Shown here one piece after another: positions 7,276 to 16,180 of a stretch of DNA of 33,341 bases. Below the pieces are notes generated by a model that saw only the letters and a list, made by a program, of their open reading frames with translations, searched no databases and was not told where the DNA came from. The position numbers were made by a program, and so were the translations under genes. Origin of the DNA: Actinomycetes bacterium. Its GTDB lineage: Bacteria > Actinomycetota > Acidimicrobiia > Spongiisociales > UBA5794. Numbering within the stretch: the stretch's first letter is position 1; the number at the start of each line of letters is the position of its first letter. The stretch spans positions 1 to 33,341 of the forward strand of contig JAHEJX010000036.1 in NCBI GenBank assembly GCA_024638645.1. The letters run 5' to 3'.

Positions 7276-8900
7276 ACCTCGATCACCACGGGATACACAA
7301 CCGGCCGCCTGCGCAGTTCCTTCTTGATCTTGCGGCCCGTCACGCTGCGCACTTTGCGCCGGACGGTATCGAGATCAGTCGGCAGCTCGAGTTGCTCGAG
7401 CCCGTCGACGATCGAAGCTGCCACGCGTTTGTGGATCTCTTCGCTGTCCCCAGTCAGGCCGTGGCTATCGACGTCAGGGCCGATCAGGATCTTGCCCGAA
7501 TGCATGTCCATGCCGACGGTCACCACCACTATTCCGTCGTCTGCGAGGTGGCGACGGTCGCGCAGGATTCCTTCGACATCGCCGATGCCGAGCCCGTCCA
7601 GGTACACCAAACCGGCCGGCAGGACTCCCCTCTCGACTCTCGTCTCAGCACCATCGAGAACAACCCTGTCTCCGTCTTCACAGATTTGCACGTCGTCGAT
7701 TCCCACCGAACGGGCGACCTCGGCGTTTGCGACCAAATGCCTGTACTCGCCATGTACGGGAACCAGAGCTTGCGGGTCGATGACGTTGTAGAAGGTCTTG
7801 AGCTCCTCCTGGGCAGCGTGGCCCGAGACGTGCACCGGCGCATTCCTCCCGTGGAAGACCGTGACTCCCTGCCGCATGAGATTGTTGATCACGCGCGACA
7901 CCTTGGTCTCGTTCCCGGGGATCGGTGTCGCGGACAGGATGACGGTGTCGTCAGGATGAAGCTTGAGGGCGCGGTGCTCGCCGCCCGCCATGAGCGAGAG
8001 TGCCGCAAACGGTTCGCCCTGGCTGCCCGTGCAGATCACGGCGGTCCGCGCCGGGTCCATTTCCAACAACGCGTCAACGGTCGTGAGGTGATCGTCCGGA
8101 GCAGCGAGCAGACCCAGCTCCGTCGAGATCTCAACATTGCGAAGCATCGAGCGGCCCAGCAGCGCGAAGCTGCGATCGTCCGCCAGGACCGCATCGATCG
8201 CCTGTTGGACGCGGTGCACATGGCTTGCAAAGCACGCAATGATGACCCGCCCCGTGGCTGCTGCGACCAGCTTCGTGAGCATTGGGCCCACGGTCGCTTC
8301 CGACGCTACGAATCCGGGCCGTTCGGCATTGGTGGAGTCGGCGAGTAGCAGACGGACGCCTTGCCGCCCGAATCCGGCGAACGTCGCCAAATCCGTCGGC
8401 ATGCCGTCGATCGGAGTTGGGTCGAGCTTGAAGTCTCCAGAGTGGACGACCAGACCTTCCGGAGTATCGAATACGATCCCAGTCGCTTGCGGCACGGAGT
8501 GCGCGACACCTACCAGAGCGAACTTGAAAGGCCCGACCTCGACCCACTCCCGTTTTTCGAGTGCATGCAGTTTTGGCTCGATCCCGAGCTCCTCGATGCG
8601 GCTGCGGGCAAACTCCACGCTGAGCGCCGTCCCGTACACCGGAACGTTGACCTCGCGCAATAGATAGGCGAGCGAGCCGATGTGGTCCTCGTGGCCATGC
8701 GTGAGCACGACACACTCGAGGTCGTCACGGCGCTCGAGGATCGATGAGAAATCGGGAAGTACGAGGTCCACGCCGAGCATGTCCTCGTCGGGGAACATCA
8801 GCCCGCAGTCGATCAGGGCCAGCTTGCCTTCGACCTCGAGGAGAGCGCAGTTGCGCCCGATCTCGCCGAGTCCACCAAGGAAGCCGACAGAAACCGTCAT
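7272..8900 (-). CDS. rnj: ribonuclease J
   Basis: This is a 542-residue protein from ATG 8900 (MTVSVGFLGGLGEIGRN); the frame opens 15 codons earlier but that segment is not family-like. Metallo-beta-lactamase motif HGHEDH (residues 68-73), HSGDFK further on and the beta-CASP motifs (ADSTNAERPG, CTGSQGEP, HVSGHAAQEE) identify RNase J. This enzyme does 5'-exonucleolytic and endonucleolytic RNA decay and maturation in the cytoplasm. It follows dapA by 16 nt on the same strand and is probably co-transcribed with it, the usual actinobacterial pairing. The stop overlaps the convergent LuxR-type gene by 4 bp (CTAG). Confidence 0.96.
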   Translation of the reverse strand: MTVSVGFLGGLGEIGRNCALLEVEGKLALIDCGLMFPDEDMLGVDLVLPDFSSILERRDDLECVVLTHGHEDHIGSLAYLLREVNVPVYGTALSVEFARSRIEELGIEPKLHALEKREWVEVGPFKFALVGVAHSVPQATGIVFDTPEGLVVHSGDFKLDPTPIDGMPTDLATFAGFGRQGVRLLLADSTNAERPGFVASEATVGPMLTKLVAAATGRVIIACFASHVHRVQQAIDAVLADDRSFALLGRSMLRNVEISTELGLLAAPDDHLTTVDALLEMDPARTAVICTGSQGEPFAALSLMAGGEHRALKLHPDDTVILSATPIPGNETKVSRVINNLMRQGVTVFHGRNAPVHVSGHAAQEELKTFYNVIDPQALVPVHGEYRHLVANAEVARSVGIDDVQICEDGDRVVLDGAETRVERGVLPAGLVYLDGLGIGDVEGILRDRRHLADDGIVVVTVGMDMHSGKILIGPDVDSHGLTGDSEEIHKRVAASIVDGLEQLELPTDLDTVRRKVRSVTGRKIKKELRRRPVVYPVVIEV

Positions 8901-8916
8901 GAAGTTGCCCCGGTGG

Positions 8917-9813
8917 TTAGAGCTCGGATGCGGCCTCCATGGCATGCACCACCATCGTGAGGGTTTCCTCAGATGCCGGAATCAGCGGCAACCGTGGTTC
9001 GCCCACGTCGGCCCACAGTTTGGAAAGTGCAGCTTTGAGGGGCATCGGGTTTGGTTCCACGAAGAGGGCTTCAAACAGCGGCATCAACCCGTCATGCAAC
9101 TTGCGTGATTCGGCTTCATCACCAGCCGAAGTCGCCTCGACGAGTCGCCTCACCTGAGGGCCTGCCAGGTGCGACGCAACGCTCACTACGCCCACGCCGC
9201 CTGCGGTCACGATGTCTCTAGTCATCGAGTCGTCGCCCGCATAGACAGCAACGCTGTCGGGGAGAGCTTCCAGTTCGCGCTTGGTGAAATCAATATCGGC
9301 CACGGCGTCTTTGATAGCAACGATGTTCTCGTGAGCGCCGAGCTGAGCAAGCGTGTCGACCGCTATCAACCGACTGGTGCGGCCGGGAATGTTGTAGATC
9401 ATCATTGGCAGATCGGTGGCATCGGCAATCGCTTCGAAGTGGCGTCGCATTCCCTCCTGGGGCGGCTTCGAGTAATACGGCCCGACTGCCATGATTCCGT
9501 GCACACCCGCCTTGGCCGCCTTCTGCGACATCTCGACGGACTCGGCCGTGTTATACGTTCCGGTTCCGGCGATGATCTTGCCCTTGTCACCGGCCGCATC
9601 CACGGCTGCCTTGTACAGCGCGATCTTCTCAGCCTTGGTCAGCGTCGGTGACTCGCCGGTCGTCCCTGTCACCAAGACGGTGTCCGTGCCGGTATCGAGC
9701 ACGTGACGCACGAGCCTCCAGAAGGTGCCGTAGTCAACTGCTCCCTCTGCGTCGAACGGCGTGATGATTGCGGTGACGACTGGCCCGAATGGGGCTTCTC
9801 TTGCCGTTTCCAT
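8917..9813 (-). CDS. dapA: 4-hydroxy-tetrahydrodipicolinate synthase
   Basis: This is a 298-residue protein from ATG 9813 (METAREAPFGPVVTAIITPF). The frame is open upstream to 9867, but those 18 residues are atypical. Key residues are present: TT at 51-52 in GTTGESPTL, catalytic Tyr140 in YNIPGR and Schiff-base Lys168 in VAIKDA. It condenses pyruvate with aspartate semialdehyde, the first step committed to lysine/diaminopimelate. dapB is just beyond a thioredoxin gene inserted on the other strand, and rnj follows closely downstream. TACCGT (9821-9826) 7 nt upstream suggests a leaderless transcript. Confidence 0.96.
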   Translation of the reverse strand: METAREAPFGPVVTAIITPFDAEGAVDYGTFWRLVRHVLDTGTDTVLVTGTTGESPTLTKAEKIALYKAAVDAAGDKGKIIAGTGTYNTAESVEMSQKAAKAGVHGIMAVGPYYSKPPQEGMRRHFEAIADATDLPMMIYNIPGRTSRLIAVDTLAQLGAHENIVAIKDAVADIDFTKRELEALPDSVAVYAGDDSMTRDIVTAGGVGVVSVASHLAGPQVRRLVEATSAGDEAESRKLHDGLMPLFEALFVEPNPMPLKAALSKLWADVGEPRLPLIPASEETLTMVVHAMEAASEL

Positions 9814-9820
9814 AACCAAG

Positions 9821-9826
9821 ACGGTA
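9821..9826 (-). promoter_or_regulatory. putative -10 box of dapA
   Basis: On the minus strand TACCGT is 7 nt before ATG 9813, without a ribosome binding site. It would give a leaderless dapA-rnj message, separate from the M16-dapB transcript. Confidence 0.4.
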
Positions 9827-9878
9827 GCAAACCCGTGAGCAACTAACCTTCCTCCACGAAACATCAACGGTGGGCTCG

Positions 9879-10718
9879 ATGACAGAACGATTTATCCAGG
9901 ACATCACTGCAGACGACTTCGGCGTGGCTGTTCTGCAACGCAGCCAAGAGGTCCCGGTCGTGGTCGACTTCTGGGCCGAGTGGTGCGGCCCGTGCAAGAC
10001 CCTCGGACCATTGCTCGAGCGGATCACAGAAGAACACGAGGGTGCTTTCGAGTTGGTCAAGGTCGACGTCGACCAGAATCAGCAACTCGCCGCCGAATTC
10101 AATGTGCAGAGCATCCCGACCGTCATTGCGTTTCGCCACGGAGTACCGATCAGCCAGTTCTCCGGCGCGGTTCCGGAGCAGGCGCTCATGTCATGGCTCC
10201 AGGAGATCTTGCCCTCCGAGGTCGAACTCCAAGTTGAGGAGGCCCGCGACATGGCGCTCGCCGGTGATCTCGCGGCTGCGGAGCGAATGTTTCGCGAGGT
10301 CCTGGAGGAGCAGTCGGATCATCCAGAGGCCGGCGCCGGGCTCGCCTCCCTTCGCCTCGCAGACGGCGACCCTGAAGAGGCACTCATCATCCTTGGCAAA
10401 CTGACTCCAACCGCCGAAGTGGAGAGGCTGCAGTCGGCGGCCCGTATGGCCACGTCACGCGGCGACGACATCTCCGAGCTTGAGTCTGCCCTCACGGCAG
10501 AACCAGAATCCGGACAAGCTCGGATCGCCTTAGCCAAGGGGCTTGCAGCCAAAGGTGAATACGAGCCTGCCCTCGACCACTACCTGTATGTGGTTCGAGC
10601 CAAGGGCCAAGACATGGATGAAGCGCGACTCGGCATGCTCGATGTCTTTGGAGTGCTCGGCGACGAGCATCCGCTCACGCTGGCGTACCGACGGCAACTG
10701 GCGAGTGCTCTGTTCTAG
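9879..10718 (+). CDS. thioredoxin-domain protein with C-terminal TPR-like repeats (CnoX/YbbN-like)
   Basis: This is a 279-residue protein from ATG 9879; a GTG 9 nt upstream is an alternative start. Residues 1-110 are a thioredoxin domain with active site WAEWCGPCK and the cis-Pro loop QSIPTVIAF. Residues 115-279 are helical repeats (ARDMALAGDLAAAERMFREV and LAKGLAAKGEYEPALDHYLY), as in the TPR-bearing co-chaperone CnoX/YbbN. It probably protects or reduces client proteins in the cytoplasm during oxidative stress. It lies on the plus strand between dapB and dapA, and so splits a pair often found together. No link to lysine synthesis is implied. Confidence 0.9.
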   Translation: MTERFIQDITADDFGVAVLQRSQEVPVVVDFWAEWCGPCKTLGPLLERITEEHEGAFELVKVDVDQNQQLAAEFNVQSIPTVIAFRHGVPISQFSGAVPEQALMSWLQEILPSEVELQVEEARDMALAGDLAAAERMFREVLEEQSDHPEAGAGLASLRLADGDPEEALIILGKLTPTAEVERLQSAARMATSRGDDISELESALTAEPESGQARIALAKGLAAKGEYEPALDHYLYVVRAKGQDMDEARLGMLDVFGVLGDEHPLTLAYRRQLASALF

Positions 10719-10749
10719 GCGTGCTGCTCACGCCGGCATGCGGTATTGG

Positions 10750-11490
10750 CTAGACGCCTAGGAGTGCATCGAGGCCGACTGTCAGCTTGTCCGGGAGATC
10801 GGCGACTCCGCGGATGGCGATCAGCATTCCCGGCATGAAGGCTCGGCGATCGAAGGTGTCATGACGAATGGATACCGTTTCGCCGAGGCCGCCGCAAATG
10901 ACCTCCTGAGAAGCGATGACTCCCGGGATGCGGATCGAGTGGACCGGTACGCCATTGACGTCCGTGCCACGCCCGGTCGTGTCTGCGACGTTGGAGCCGC
11001 CGGCGGCTGCGATCCTGGCTGCTGTGGCGAGGGCCGTGCCCGATGGGAAGTCTGGCTTGTCTTCGTGGTGGGCTTCGATGACCTCGACGCCGGCGAAGTG
11101 GGGAGCCGCCAGCTCGGCGAAACGCATCATCAGGACGGCTCCGATGGAGAAGTTGGGGACTACCAAACAGTTGCCGACCGCATCGCCCCAGACCGTAGCC
11201 AGCCGCTCGAGCTTGGCTTCGTCGAAACCCGACGTTCCCACGACTGCGTGGCACCCGCGAGCTGCCCAATGTGCCAGGTTGCCTAGAACGACATCTGGGT
11301 TCGTGAACTCGACGACCACATCACAATCGACGGACTCCGGATGCGTCGTAACCGCCAACCCGGCCACAACTGCGTCGGCCTGGCCCGGGTCGTATGCGCC
11401 GCTCAGCTCTAGATCATCCTGGGTGGTGATCGTATCGGCAGCCATCCGACCCATGCGCCCGGCGCCACCTGAGACGGCGACGCGTATCAC
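10750..11490 (-). CDS. dapB: 4-hydroxy-tetrahydrodipicolinate reductase
   Basis: This is a 246-residue protein from GTG 11490. It has the dinucleotide-binding loop GGAGRMG (8-14) and the DapB signature EAHHEDKPDFPSGTA, with His141-His142 and Lys145. It reduces the DapA product with NAD(P)H. The start overlaps the M16 peptidase stop by 4 bp (GTGA, 11487-11490), so the two are translationally coupled. The protein is a normal family length and ends 32 nt from the convergent thioredoxin-TPR gene. Confidence 0.97.
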   Translation of the reverse strand: MIRVAVSGGAGRMGRMAADTITTQDDLELSGAYDPGQADAVVAGLAVTTHPESVDCDVVVEFTNPDVVLGNLAHWAARGCHAVVGTSGFDEAKLERLATVWGDAVGNCLVVPNFSIGAVLMMRFAELAAPHFAGVEVIEAHHEDKPDFPSGTALATAARIAAAGGSNVADTTGRGTDVNGVPVHSIRIPGVIASQEVICGGLGETVSIRHDTFDRRAFMPGMLIAIRGVADLPDKLTVGLDALLGV

Positions 11491-12737
11491 GCCACGTAGC
11501 TCTCGAGCTCGTCCGGTTGGAACGGCCCGACGGCGCCGAGGACGAAAGGACCGGAGTACATCGCCGCGGAAACTTCGACGGTGTCTGCGATCGTGACGGC
11601 ATCGATGCGCTCCATCACCTCATCCACGGATAGATGCGGAATGCCCGTGAGCTCGTTGCGGCCGAGTCGGCTCATCCGAGCGTTCGAGTCTTCGAGCGAA
11701 AGAGCCAGACTCCCCCGCACGTGGCCCTTGGCACGGTCGAGTTCTTCCTGGGTGAGGCCGGAAGCAACGATCTTGTCCAGTTCGCTCCGGATGAGTTTGA
11801 GAACTTCCGGCGCCTGTGTTGGCGTCGTGCCCACATAGATGGCGTTGGCGCCTGTCTCCACAAACGGCAGCCGGAAGCTGTGAACGGCGTACGCAAGGCC
11901 GCGCTGCTCACGGACTTCTCGAAAGAGGCGCGAGCTCATTCCGCTGCCGAGGACGTGGTCGACGACGTCGGCGGCCCACCGGCGGTCATCGGAACGCTTC
12001 AGGCTGCGATTGCCAAGAACCAAGTGGGCCTGCTCGGTGTCTCGCGTCCGCAGGGACACTCCCTGGGGCGCGTCGTTCGTGACATGATCCCTGCTGATCT
12101 CATCGCCATCCCAAGCGCTGAACGCCTCGCCGATCATCGCGACCAGCTCTTCATGGTCGATGCGACCAGCGGCTGCGATCACGATTGACTTCGGCGTGTA
12201 GCGACGCCCCCAGTATCCGGCGATCGTGTCACGAGCCATCCCCGTGACCGAGTCACGAGTACCGAGAATTGGTGGTGACAGAGGATGCTCGGCCCATAGC
12301 TTGCGGACGAACAGCTCGTGGGCAACGTCCGTCGGATCATCCTCGTTCATGTTGATTTCTTCGAGGACGACGTGGCGCTCGGAGTCGATCTCGTCCTGGC
12401 GGAATGCGGGGCGCTGCAGCATTTCTCCAAACACGTCGACGGCGAACGCCAGATCTGCGGCCCTGAGCTTGGCCCAATAGACCGTGTACTCCTTGGAGGT
12501 GAAGGCGTTGTGGCGGGCGCCGATGGCGTCGAAGCCCTCCGCGATGTCGTGCGCCGTCATCTTGTCCGAGCCCTTGAATAGGAGGTGTTCTAGAAAGTGG
12601 CTGCAACCCGCTTCGGCCGGAGTTTCGTCTCGGCTGCCGGTGTCGACCCAGGCGCCGATAGTTGCGGAGTGGACGGACGGCATGTCCTGGGTGATGACGC
12701 GCAGGCCGTTGGGAAGTGTCGAGAGCTCGTAATGCAT
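11487..12737 (-). CDS. M16 family zinc metallopeptidase (processing-peptidase-like)
   Basis: This is a 416-residue protein from ATG 12737. The inverted zinc motif HFLEH is at residues 47-51, and the distal Glu ligand lies in VVLEEINMNEDDP (about 126-127). The second, non-catalytic M16 half is recognisable by GSGMSSRLFREVREQRGLAY. It is the usual single-chain length for bacterial homologues of mitochondrial processing peptidase beta. It is coupled to dapB by a 4-bp overlap, a classic actinobacterial order. The physiological substrate is unknown. TACACT (12744-12749) 6 nt upstream suggests a leaderless message. Confidence 0.95.
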   Translation of the reverse strand: MHYELSTLPNGLRVITQDMPSVHSATIGAWVDTGSRDETPAEAGCSHFLEHLLFKGSDKMTAHDIAEGFDAIGARHNAFTSKEYTVYWAKLRAADLAFAVDVFGEMLQRPAFRQDEIDSERHVVLEEINMNEDDPTDVAHELFVRKLWAEHPLSPPILGTRDSVTGMARDTIAGYWGRRYTPKSIVIAAAGRIDHEELVAMIGEAFSAWDGDEISRDHVTNDAPQGVSLRTRDTEQAHLVLGNRSLKRSDDRRWAADVVDHVLGSGMSSRLFREVREQRGLAYAVHSFRLPFVETGANAIYVGTTPTQAPEVLKLIRSELDKIVASGLTQEELDRAKGHVRGSLALSLEDSNARMSRLGRNELTGIPHLSVDEVMERIDAVTIADTVEVSAAMYSGPFVLGAVGPFQPDELESYVA

Positions 12738-12743
12738 CCAAGG

Positions 12744-12749
12744 AGTGTA
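12744..12749 (-). promoter_or_regulatory. putative -10 box of the M16 peptidase-dapB operon
   Basis: On the minus strand TACACT stands 6 nt before ATG 12737, with no ribosome binding site between. Confidence 0.4.
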
Positions 12750-12830
12750 GGACCCAGCCTCGGGTTCATCGCTGTGTAAGGCCCGGAGAGGGCCCGGAGG
12801 CTTCTTTAGTTCCTGGACGGCATAACCGCA

Positions 12831-12836
12831 TAGACT
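12831..12836 (+). promoter_or_regulatory. putative -10 box of the lipoprotein hydrolase gene
   Basis: TAGACT lies 8 nt before ATG 12845, with no Shine-Dalgarno sequence. It is in the 107-bp gap between divergent genes. Confidence 0.35.
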
Positions 12837-12844
12837 GTCCCCAG

Positions 12845-13555
12845 ATGAGGAGGCGATCTGCCGCGGCCGTGTTGTGCGCCGTGTTGTTTGTCAGCGCGTG
12901 CGGTTCTGATCCCGCGCCCCAAAGCACAACGGGTGACAGTGCCCCGGACCCCGGGCGAGAAATCAGCTTCGAGACGATCGACGGATTGACGCTCGAAGCC
13001 CGCCTCTGGGGAACCGGCGACGAGTACGTAATCCTGGCCCACATGCGGCCGGCCGACATGGCGTCGTGGTTTGAATTCGCCAGGGTCCTCGCCGAAGAGG
13101 GCTACACCGCAATGGCTTTCAACTTCCGGGGCTATGGCGAGTCTGATGGCGTTGAAGGCGATTTCGCAGTGGCCACCGATGTCCGCGGCGCCGTCCAAGC
13201 GGCACTAGATGATGGCGCTAGGCGAGTCCACCTCATCGGCGCATCCATGGGCGGCACGGGAGCGGTTGCGGCATCCGCTTCCGACCAGATCGCGGCGACG
13301 ATCACGCTTTCTGCGCCAGACGAGTTCGAAGGCGTCAACGCTGCCATCAAGGCTCGGTCCGTCGACAACGCGATGTTGTTGATCGCAGCAGAGGAAGATG
13401 GCACGGCAGCCGTCGACGCTGCGGCGATCGCGGCCGAGGCCAAGGGTGACGCCGAGCTCGTGGTCCTCTCAGGCGGGCAGCACGGCACCAACCTCTTTGC
13501 CGAACACGGCACAGAGATCACTGAGCTGATCCTCGAATTCCTGGCGGACGCGTAA
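12845..13555 (+). CDS. alpha/beta-hydrolase lipoprotein
   Basis: This is a 236-residue protein from ATG 12845. The frame is open further upstream, but this ATG begins a clear lipoprotein signal, MRRRSAAAVLCAVLFVSACG, with the lipidated Cys at 19. The alpha/beta-hydrolase features are the FRGYGESDG loop, the nucleophile elbow GASMGG (Ser134), an acidic candidate in AAEEDGTA and a late His in GGQHGTNLF. It should be anchored outside the cytoplasmic membrane and hydrolyse an ester, lipid or peptide-like bond; the substrate is unknown. It may share a transcript with the GH1 gene 33 nt downstream, but that gene has its own promoter-like box. Confidence 0.88.
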   Translation: MRRRSAAAVLCAVLFVSACGSDPAPQSTTGDSAPDPGREISFETIDGLTLEARLWGTGDEYVILAHMRPADMASWFEFARVLAEEGYTAMAFNFRGYGESDGVEGDFAVATDVRGAVQAALDDGARRVHLIGASMGGTGAVAASASDQIAATITLSAPDEFEGVNAAIKARSVDNAMLLIAAEEDGTAAVDAAAIAAEAKGDAELVVLSGGQHGTNLFAEHGTEITELILEFLADA

Positions 13556-13576
13556 TCTGTTCGGCGTAGCTTGGAT

Positions 13577-13582
13577 TAGCTT
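13577..13582 (+). promoter_or_regulatory. putative -10 box of the GH1 glycosidase gene
   Basis: TAGCTT lies 6 nt before GTG 13589 with no ribosome binding site, fitting a leaderless message. The same TAGCTT hexamer also occurs at 13567-13572. Confidence 0.35.
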
Positions 13583-13588
13583 GCCGAC

Positions 13589-14923
13589 GTGACGCGATCA
13601 TCACTCTCGTTCCCTTCTGGGTTTCTCTGGGGTACTGCGACCGCCGCCTATCAGATCGAGGGTGCCGTCAGTGTCGACGGCCGTGGCGAGTCGATCTGGG
13701 ATCGCTTCGCGCACACGCCGGGCAAGACCCGCAACGGCGAAACCGGCGACATGGCGTGCGACCACTATCGCCGCTGGCGCGACGACATCGCCATGATGCG
13801 CGATCTAGGCGTCAACGCCTACCGCTTCTCCATCGCCTGGCCGCGTGTCGTGCCCAACGGCACCGGCGCAACGAACCAAGCCGGTCTCGGCTTCTATGAC
13901 CGGCTGGTCGACACGCTGCTCGAGGCCGGCATCACGCCGTTTCCGACCTTGTACCACTGGGACTTGCCGCAATCTCTCGAGGACGCCGGCGGATGGGCCA
14001 ATCGACAAACCGCATATGCGTTCGCGAGCTATGTAGCGAACGTCGGCGAACGACTCGGAGACCGCGTCCACGATTGGTGGACCATCAACGAGCCTTGGTG
14101 TGTGGCCGAACTCGGCTACCGGACCGGTACCCATGCTCCGGGGCGGACCGATCCGGCTGCTGCCGCCGCCGCCACCCATCATGTCCTCCTCGCCCACGGC
14201 CTTGGCATGAGCGCCATGAGGGCCGCTGCCCCACAATGCCGACTGGGGATTGCCGTGAACGCGGACGACCACATCTCGCGCTCCGCCCATCCCGGCGACA
14301 TCGCTGCCGCCGAACTCGCTCATGCTGTGAACACTCGGCTCTACTTGGATCCGGTGTTGCGTGGCGAATACCCGACAAGCGCCGTAGCCCATCGCCGTTG
14401 GAATCAGGCAGAGGTACGTCCCGGCGACATGGAAATCATCTCGGCGCCGATGGATCACCTAGGAGTCAACTACTACACACGCAGGATCTCCCACGACCCG
14501 AAGGTCGTAGATGCAGCTCGACCGCAGCCCATTGTCCAACCCGACCTTCCCCAAACCACGATGGGCTGGGAAATCTACGCTGACGGGCTCCGTGACGTTC
14601 TCGTCAGATTCAACAACGACTATGACCTCCCACCTACGTACATCACGGAAAGCGGCGTGGCCTTCGCCGACGAAGTTGTCGACGGGGCTATCCACGACGA
14701 GGACAGGCGGCGGTATCTCGAAGATCATTTCGCGGCGGCTGCCGAGGCCCTTGCCGCAGGCGTTCCGCTCCGCGGCTACTTCATCTGGACGCTGCTGGAC
14801 AACTTCGAATGGCAGCACGGATACGGGCAGCGTTTCGGCCTCGTCTACACCGATTACGCCAGCCAGAGACGAATCATCAAGGACAGCGGGCACTGGTTTG
14901 CGGACGTGATCAATCTCACCTAG
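13589..14923 (+). CDS. GH1 family beta-glucosidase/beta-galactosidase
   Basis: This is a 444-residue protein of normal GH1 length from GTG 13589. The N-terminal signature FLWGTATAAYQIEGA is present. The acid/base Glu168 is in TINEP and the nucleophile Glu354 in YITESG, where Ser replaces the usual Asn of TENG. It has no signal peptide, so it would cleave imported oligosaccharides in the cytoplasm. It converges on a minus-strand DeoR-ABC importer-galT cluster. That context suggests the sugar is a galactoside (or mixed galacto/glucoside) whose galactose feeds galT. GH1 specificity cannot be read from sequence alone. Confidence 0.94.
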   Translation: MTRSSLSFPSGFLWGTATAAYQIEGAVSVDGRGESIWDRFAHTPGKTRNGETGDMACDHYRRWRDDIAMMRDLGVNAYRFSIAWPRVVPNGTGATNQAGLGFYDRLVDTLLEAGITPFPTLYHWDLPQSLEDAGGWANRQTAYAFASYVANVGERLGDRVHDWWTINEPWCVAELGYRTGTHAPGRTDPAAAAAATHHVLLAHGLGMSAMRAAAPQCRLGIAVNADDHISRSAHPGDIAAAELAHAVNTRLYLDPVLRGEYPTSAVAHRRWNQAEVRPGDMEIISAPMDHLGVNYYTRRISHDPKVVDAARPQPIVQPDLPQTTMGWEIYADGLRDVLVRFNNDYDLPPTYITESGVAFADEVVDGAIHDEDRRRYLEDHFAAAAEALAAGVPLRGYFIWTLLDNFEWQHGYGQRFGLVYTDYASQRRIIKDSGHWFADVINLT

Positions 14924-14944
14924 CTGCGATTCTCCAGAATCAGT

Positions 14945-14961
14945 CCGGCCTCCTGGGCCGG
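14945..14961 (+). terminator. short GC hairpin after the GH1 gene
   Basis: CCGGCC (14945-14950) pairs with GGCCGG (14956-14961) across a 5-nt loop, 22 nt after the GH1 stop. Only a weak T-containing tail follows. The rest of the 191-bp convergent gap to galT (14962-15114) shows no other feature. Confidence 0.4.
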
Positions 14962-15114
14962 CAGTTCTCGATGTGGAGAGTGGCCTACTGCAGTCGAACG
15001 ATAGAGGCCCTAAGCTCCAGCGCCGCTCCTCTGTGGCGACGCCACGATCACTCCGGAAGCACCAGAACCTGCATCGTTCCCTGTGCCGCCCCGAATACCC
15101 CGGGGGCCCGACTC

Positions 15115-16146
15115 TCAACCATCGGCGACAGCCGGCGCCACAGTTCGAGCCAGATCCTGTAGCCGCTTGGCCACCGCCTCGGCTGTGACATCGCGCTGCA
15201 CCTCAGCTAGAAGTTCGTAGCCAACCATGTGTTTGCGGACTGTTGCCGAACGCAGCAGCGGCGGGTAGAAGTGGGCGTGGAGTTGCCAGTGATCATATTC
15301 ATCTACTGGCGAAGGGGCTCCGTGCCAGCCCATCGAGTATGGGAACGGGTGGTCGAACACCCGGTCATAGCGGTCTAGAACATCAGCGAGCGCGAGGCTG
15401 AGGTCATCGCGTTCCGCCACTGTCAGGTCGGGCAGCCATCGCACGTGGCGCCGCGGCGTCACGAGGATCTCGAACGGCCATATCGCCCAGAAAGGCACGA
15501 TCACTGACCAGTGTTCGGTCTCGAGCACTACCCGTTCGCCCCCGCTCTCTTGTTCGATGTAGTCGAGCAACAACACCGAGCCGGAGGCAGACTGATGGGC
15601 ACGTTGCGTGGCATCCTCGCGAGCAGCTTCGTTGGGGAGAGCGGCGCCCGCCCAAATCTGACCGTGCGGATGAGGGTTTGACGCCCCCATCGCGGCGCCT
15701 CGATTCTCGAATACCTGGACCCACTGATAGTCGGCTGCAAGCTCGGCCGTCTGCGATGACCACATGTCGATCACGCGGCGAATCTCAGCCGGCTCCATTG
15801 ACGCCATGTCGACATCATGCCGTGGCGAGTAGCAGACAACTCGACAGGTGCCAGCTTCGCTCTCGGCGCGGAGCAGACCGTCTACAAGTTGGTTTGCTCC
15901 AACCTCGGGGAGCAGTGCGGCAAAGTCGTTGGTGAAGACGAACGTCTCTTCGTAATCGGGGTTCGTGACGCCCCCGACCCGCGTGTTGCCCGGACACAAA
16001 TAACAGTGGGGGTCGTAACGCGGGCGCGAATCGAATGGCTGGTTTTCGGTGCTGCCCTGCCACGGACGATCGGTTCGTCCTGCTGACACCAGCACCCACT
16101 CCCCCGTGAGAAGGTTGTAACGCCGATGCGGCCCGTCCGTCACCAT
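15115..16146 (-). CDS. galT: galactose-1-phosphate uridylyltransferase
   Basis: This is a 343-residue protein from ATG 16146, which has a GGAG site 7 nt upstream; the frame is open 28 codons further but without family sequence. The structural metal site CYLC is at 48-51 and the catalytic motif NPHPHGQIW at about 157-165 (nucleophilic His161). A second HIT-like half follows, with PRRHVRWLPDL and WQLHAHFYPPLLR. It exchanges UMP between UDP-glucose and galactose-1-phosphate in the Leloir pathway. It is the last gene of the deoR-SBP-permease-permease cluster, 34 nt after the second permease, so the imported sugar very probably contains galactose. galK and galE are not in the window. Confidence 0.94.
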   Translation of the reverse strand: MVTDGPHRRYNLLTGEWVLVSAGRTDRPWQGSTENQPFDSRPRYDPHCYLCPGNTRVGGVTNPDYEETFVFTNDFAALLPEVGANQLVDGLLRAESEAGTCRVVCYSPRHDVDMASMEPAEIRRVIDMWSSQTAELAADYQWVQVFENRGAAMGASNPHPHGQIWAGAALPNEAAREDATQRAHQSASGSVLLLDYIEQESGGERVVLETEHWSVIVPFWAIWPFEILVTPRRHVRWLPDLTVAERDDLSLALADVLDRYDRVFDHPFPYSMGWHGAPSPVDEYDHWQLHAHFYPPLLRSATVRKHMVGYELLAEVQRDVTAEAVAKRLQDLARTVAPAVADG

Positions 16147-16180
16147 GGTGCGTCTCCGCACGCGACCCCGCCAACATCCA

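Noticed and set aside
7392-8348. Plus-strand frame of 318 codons within rnj
   Set aside because: It is antisense to intact RNase J and has an implausible His/Asp/Arg-rich composition.
12716-12844. N-terminal extension of the alpha/beta-hydrolase frame
   Set aside because: The 43 extra residues precede and would bury the lipoprotein signal peptide, and would overlap the promoter and the M16 gene start.
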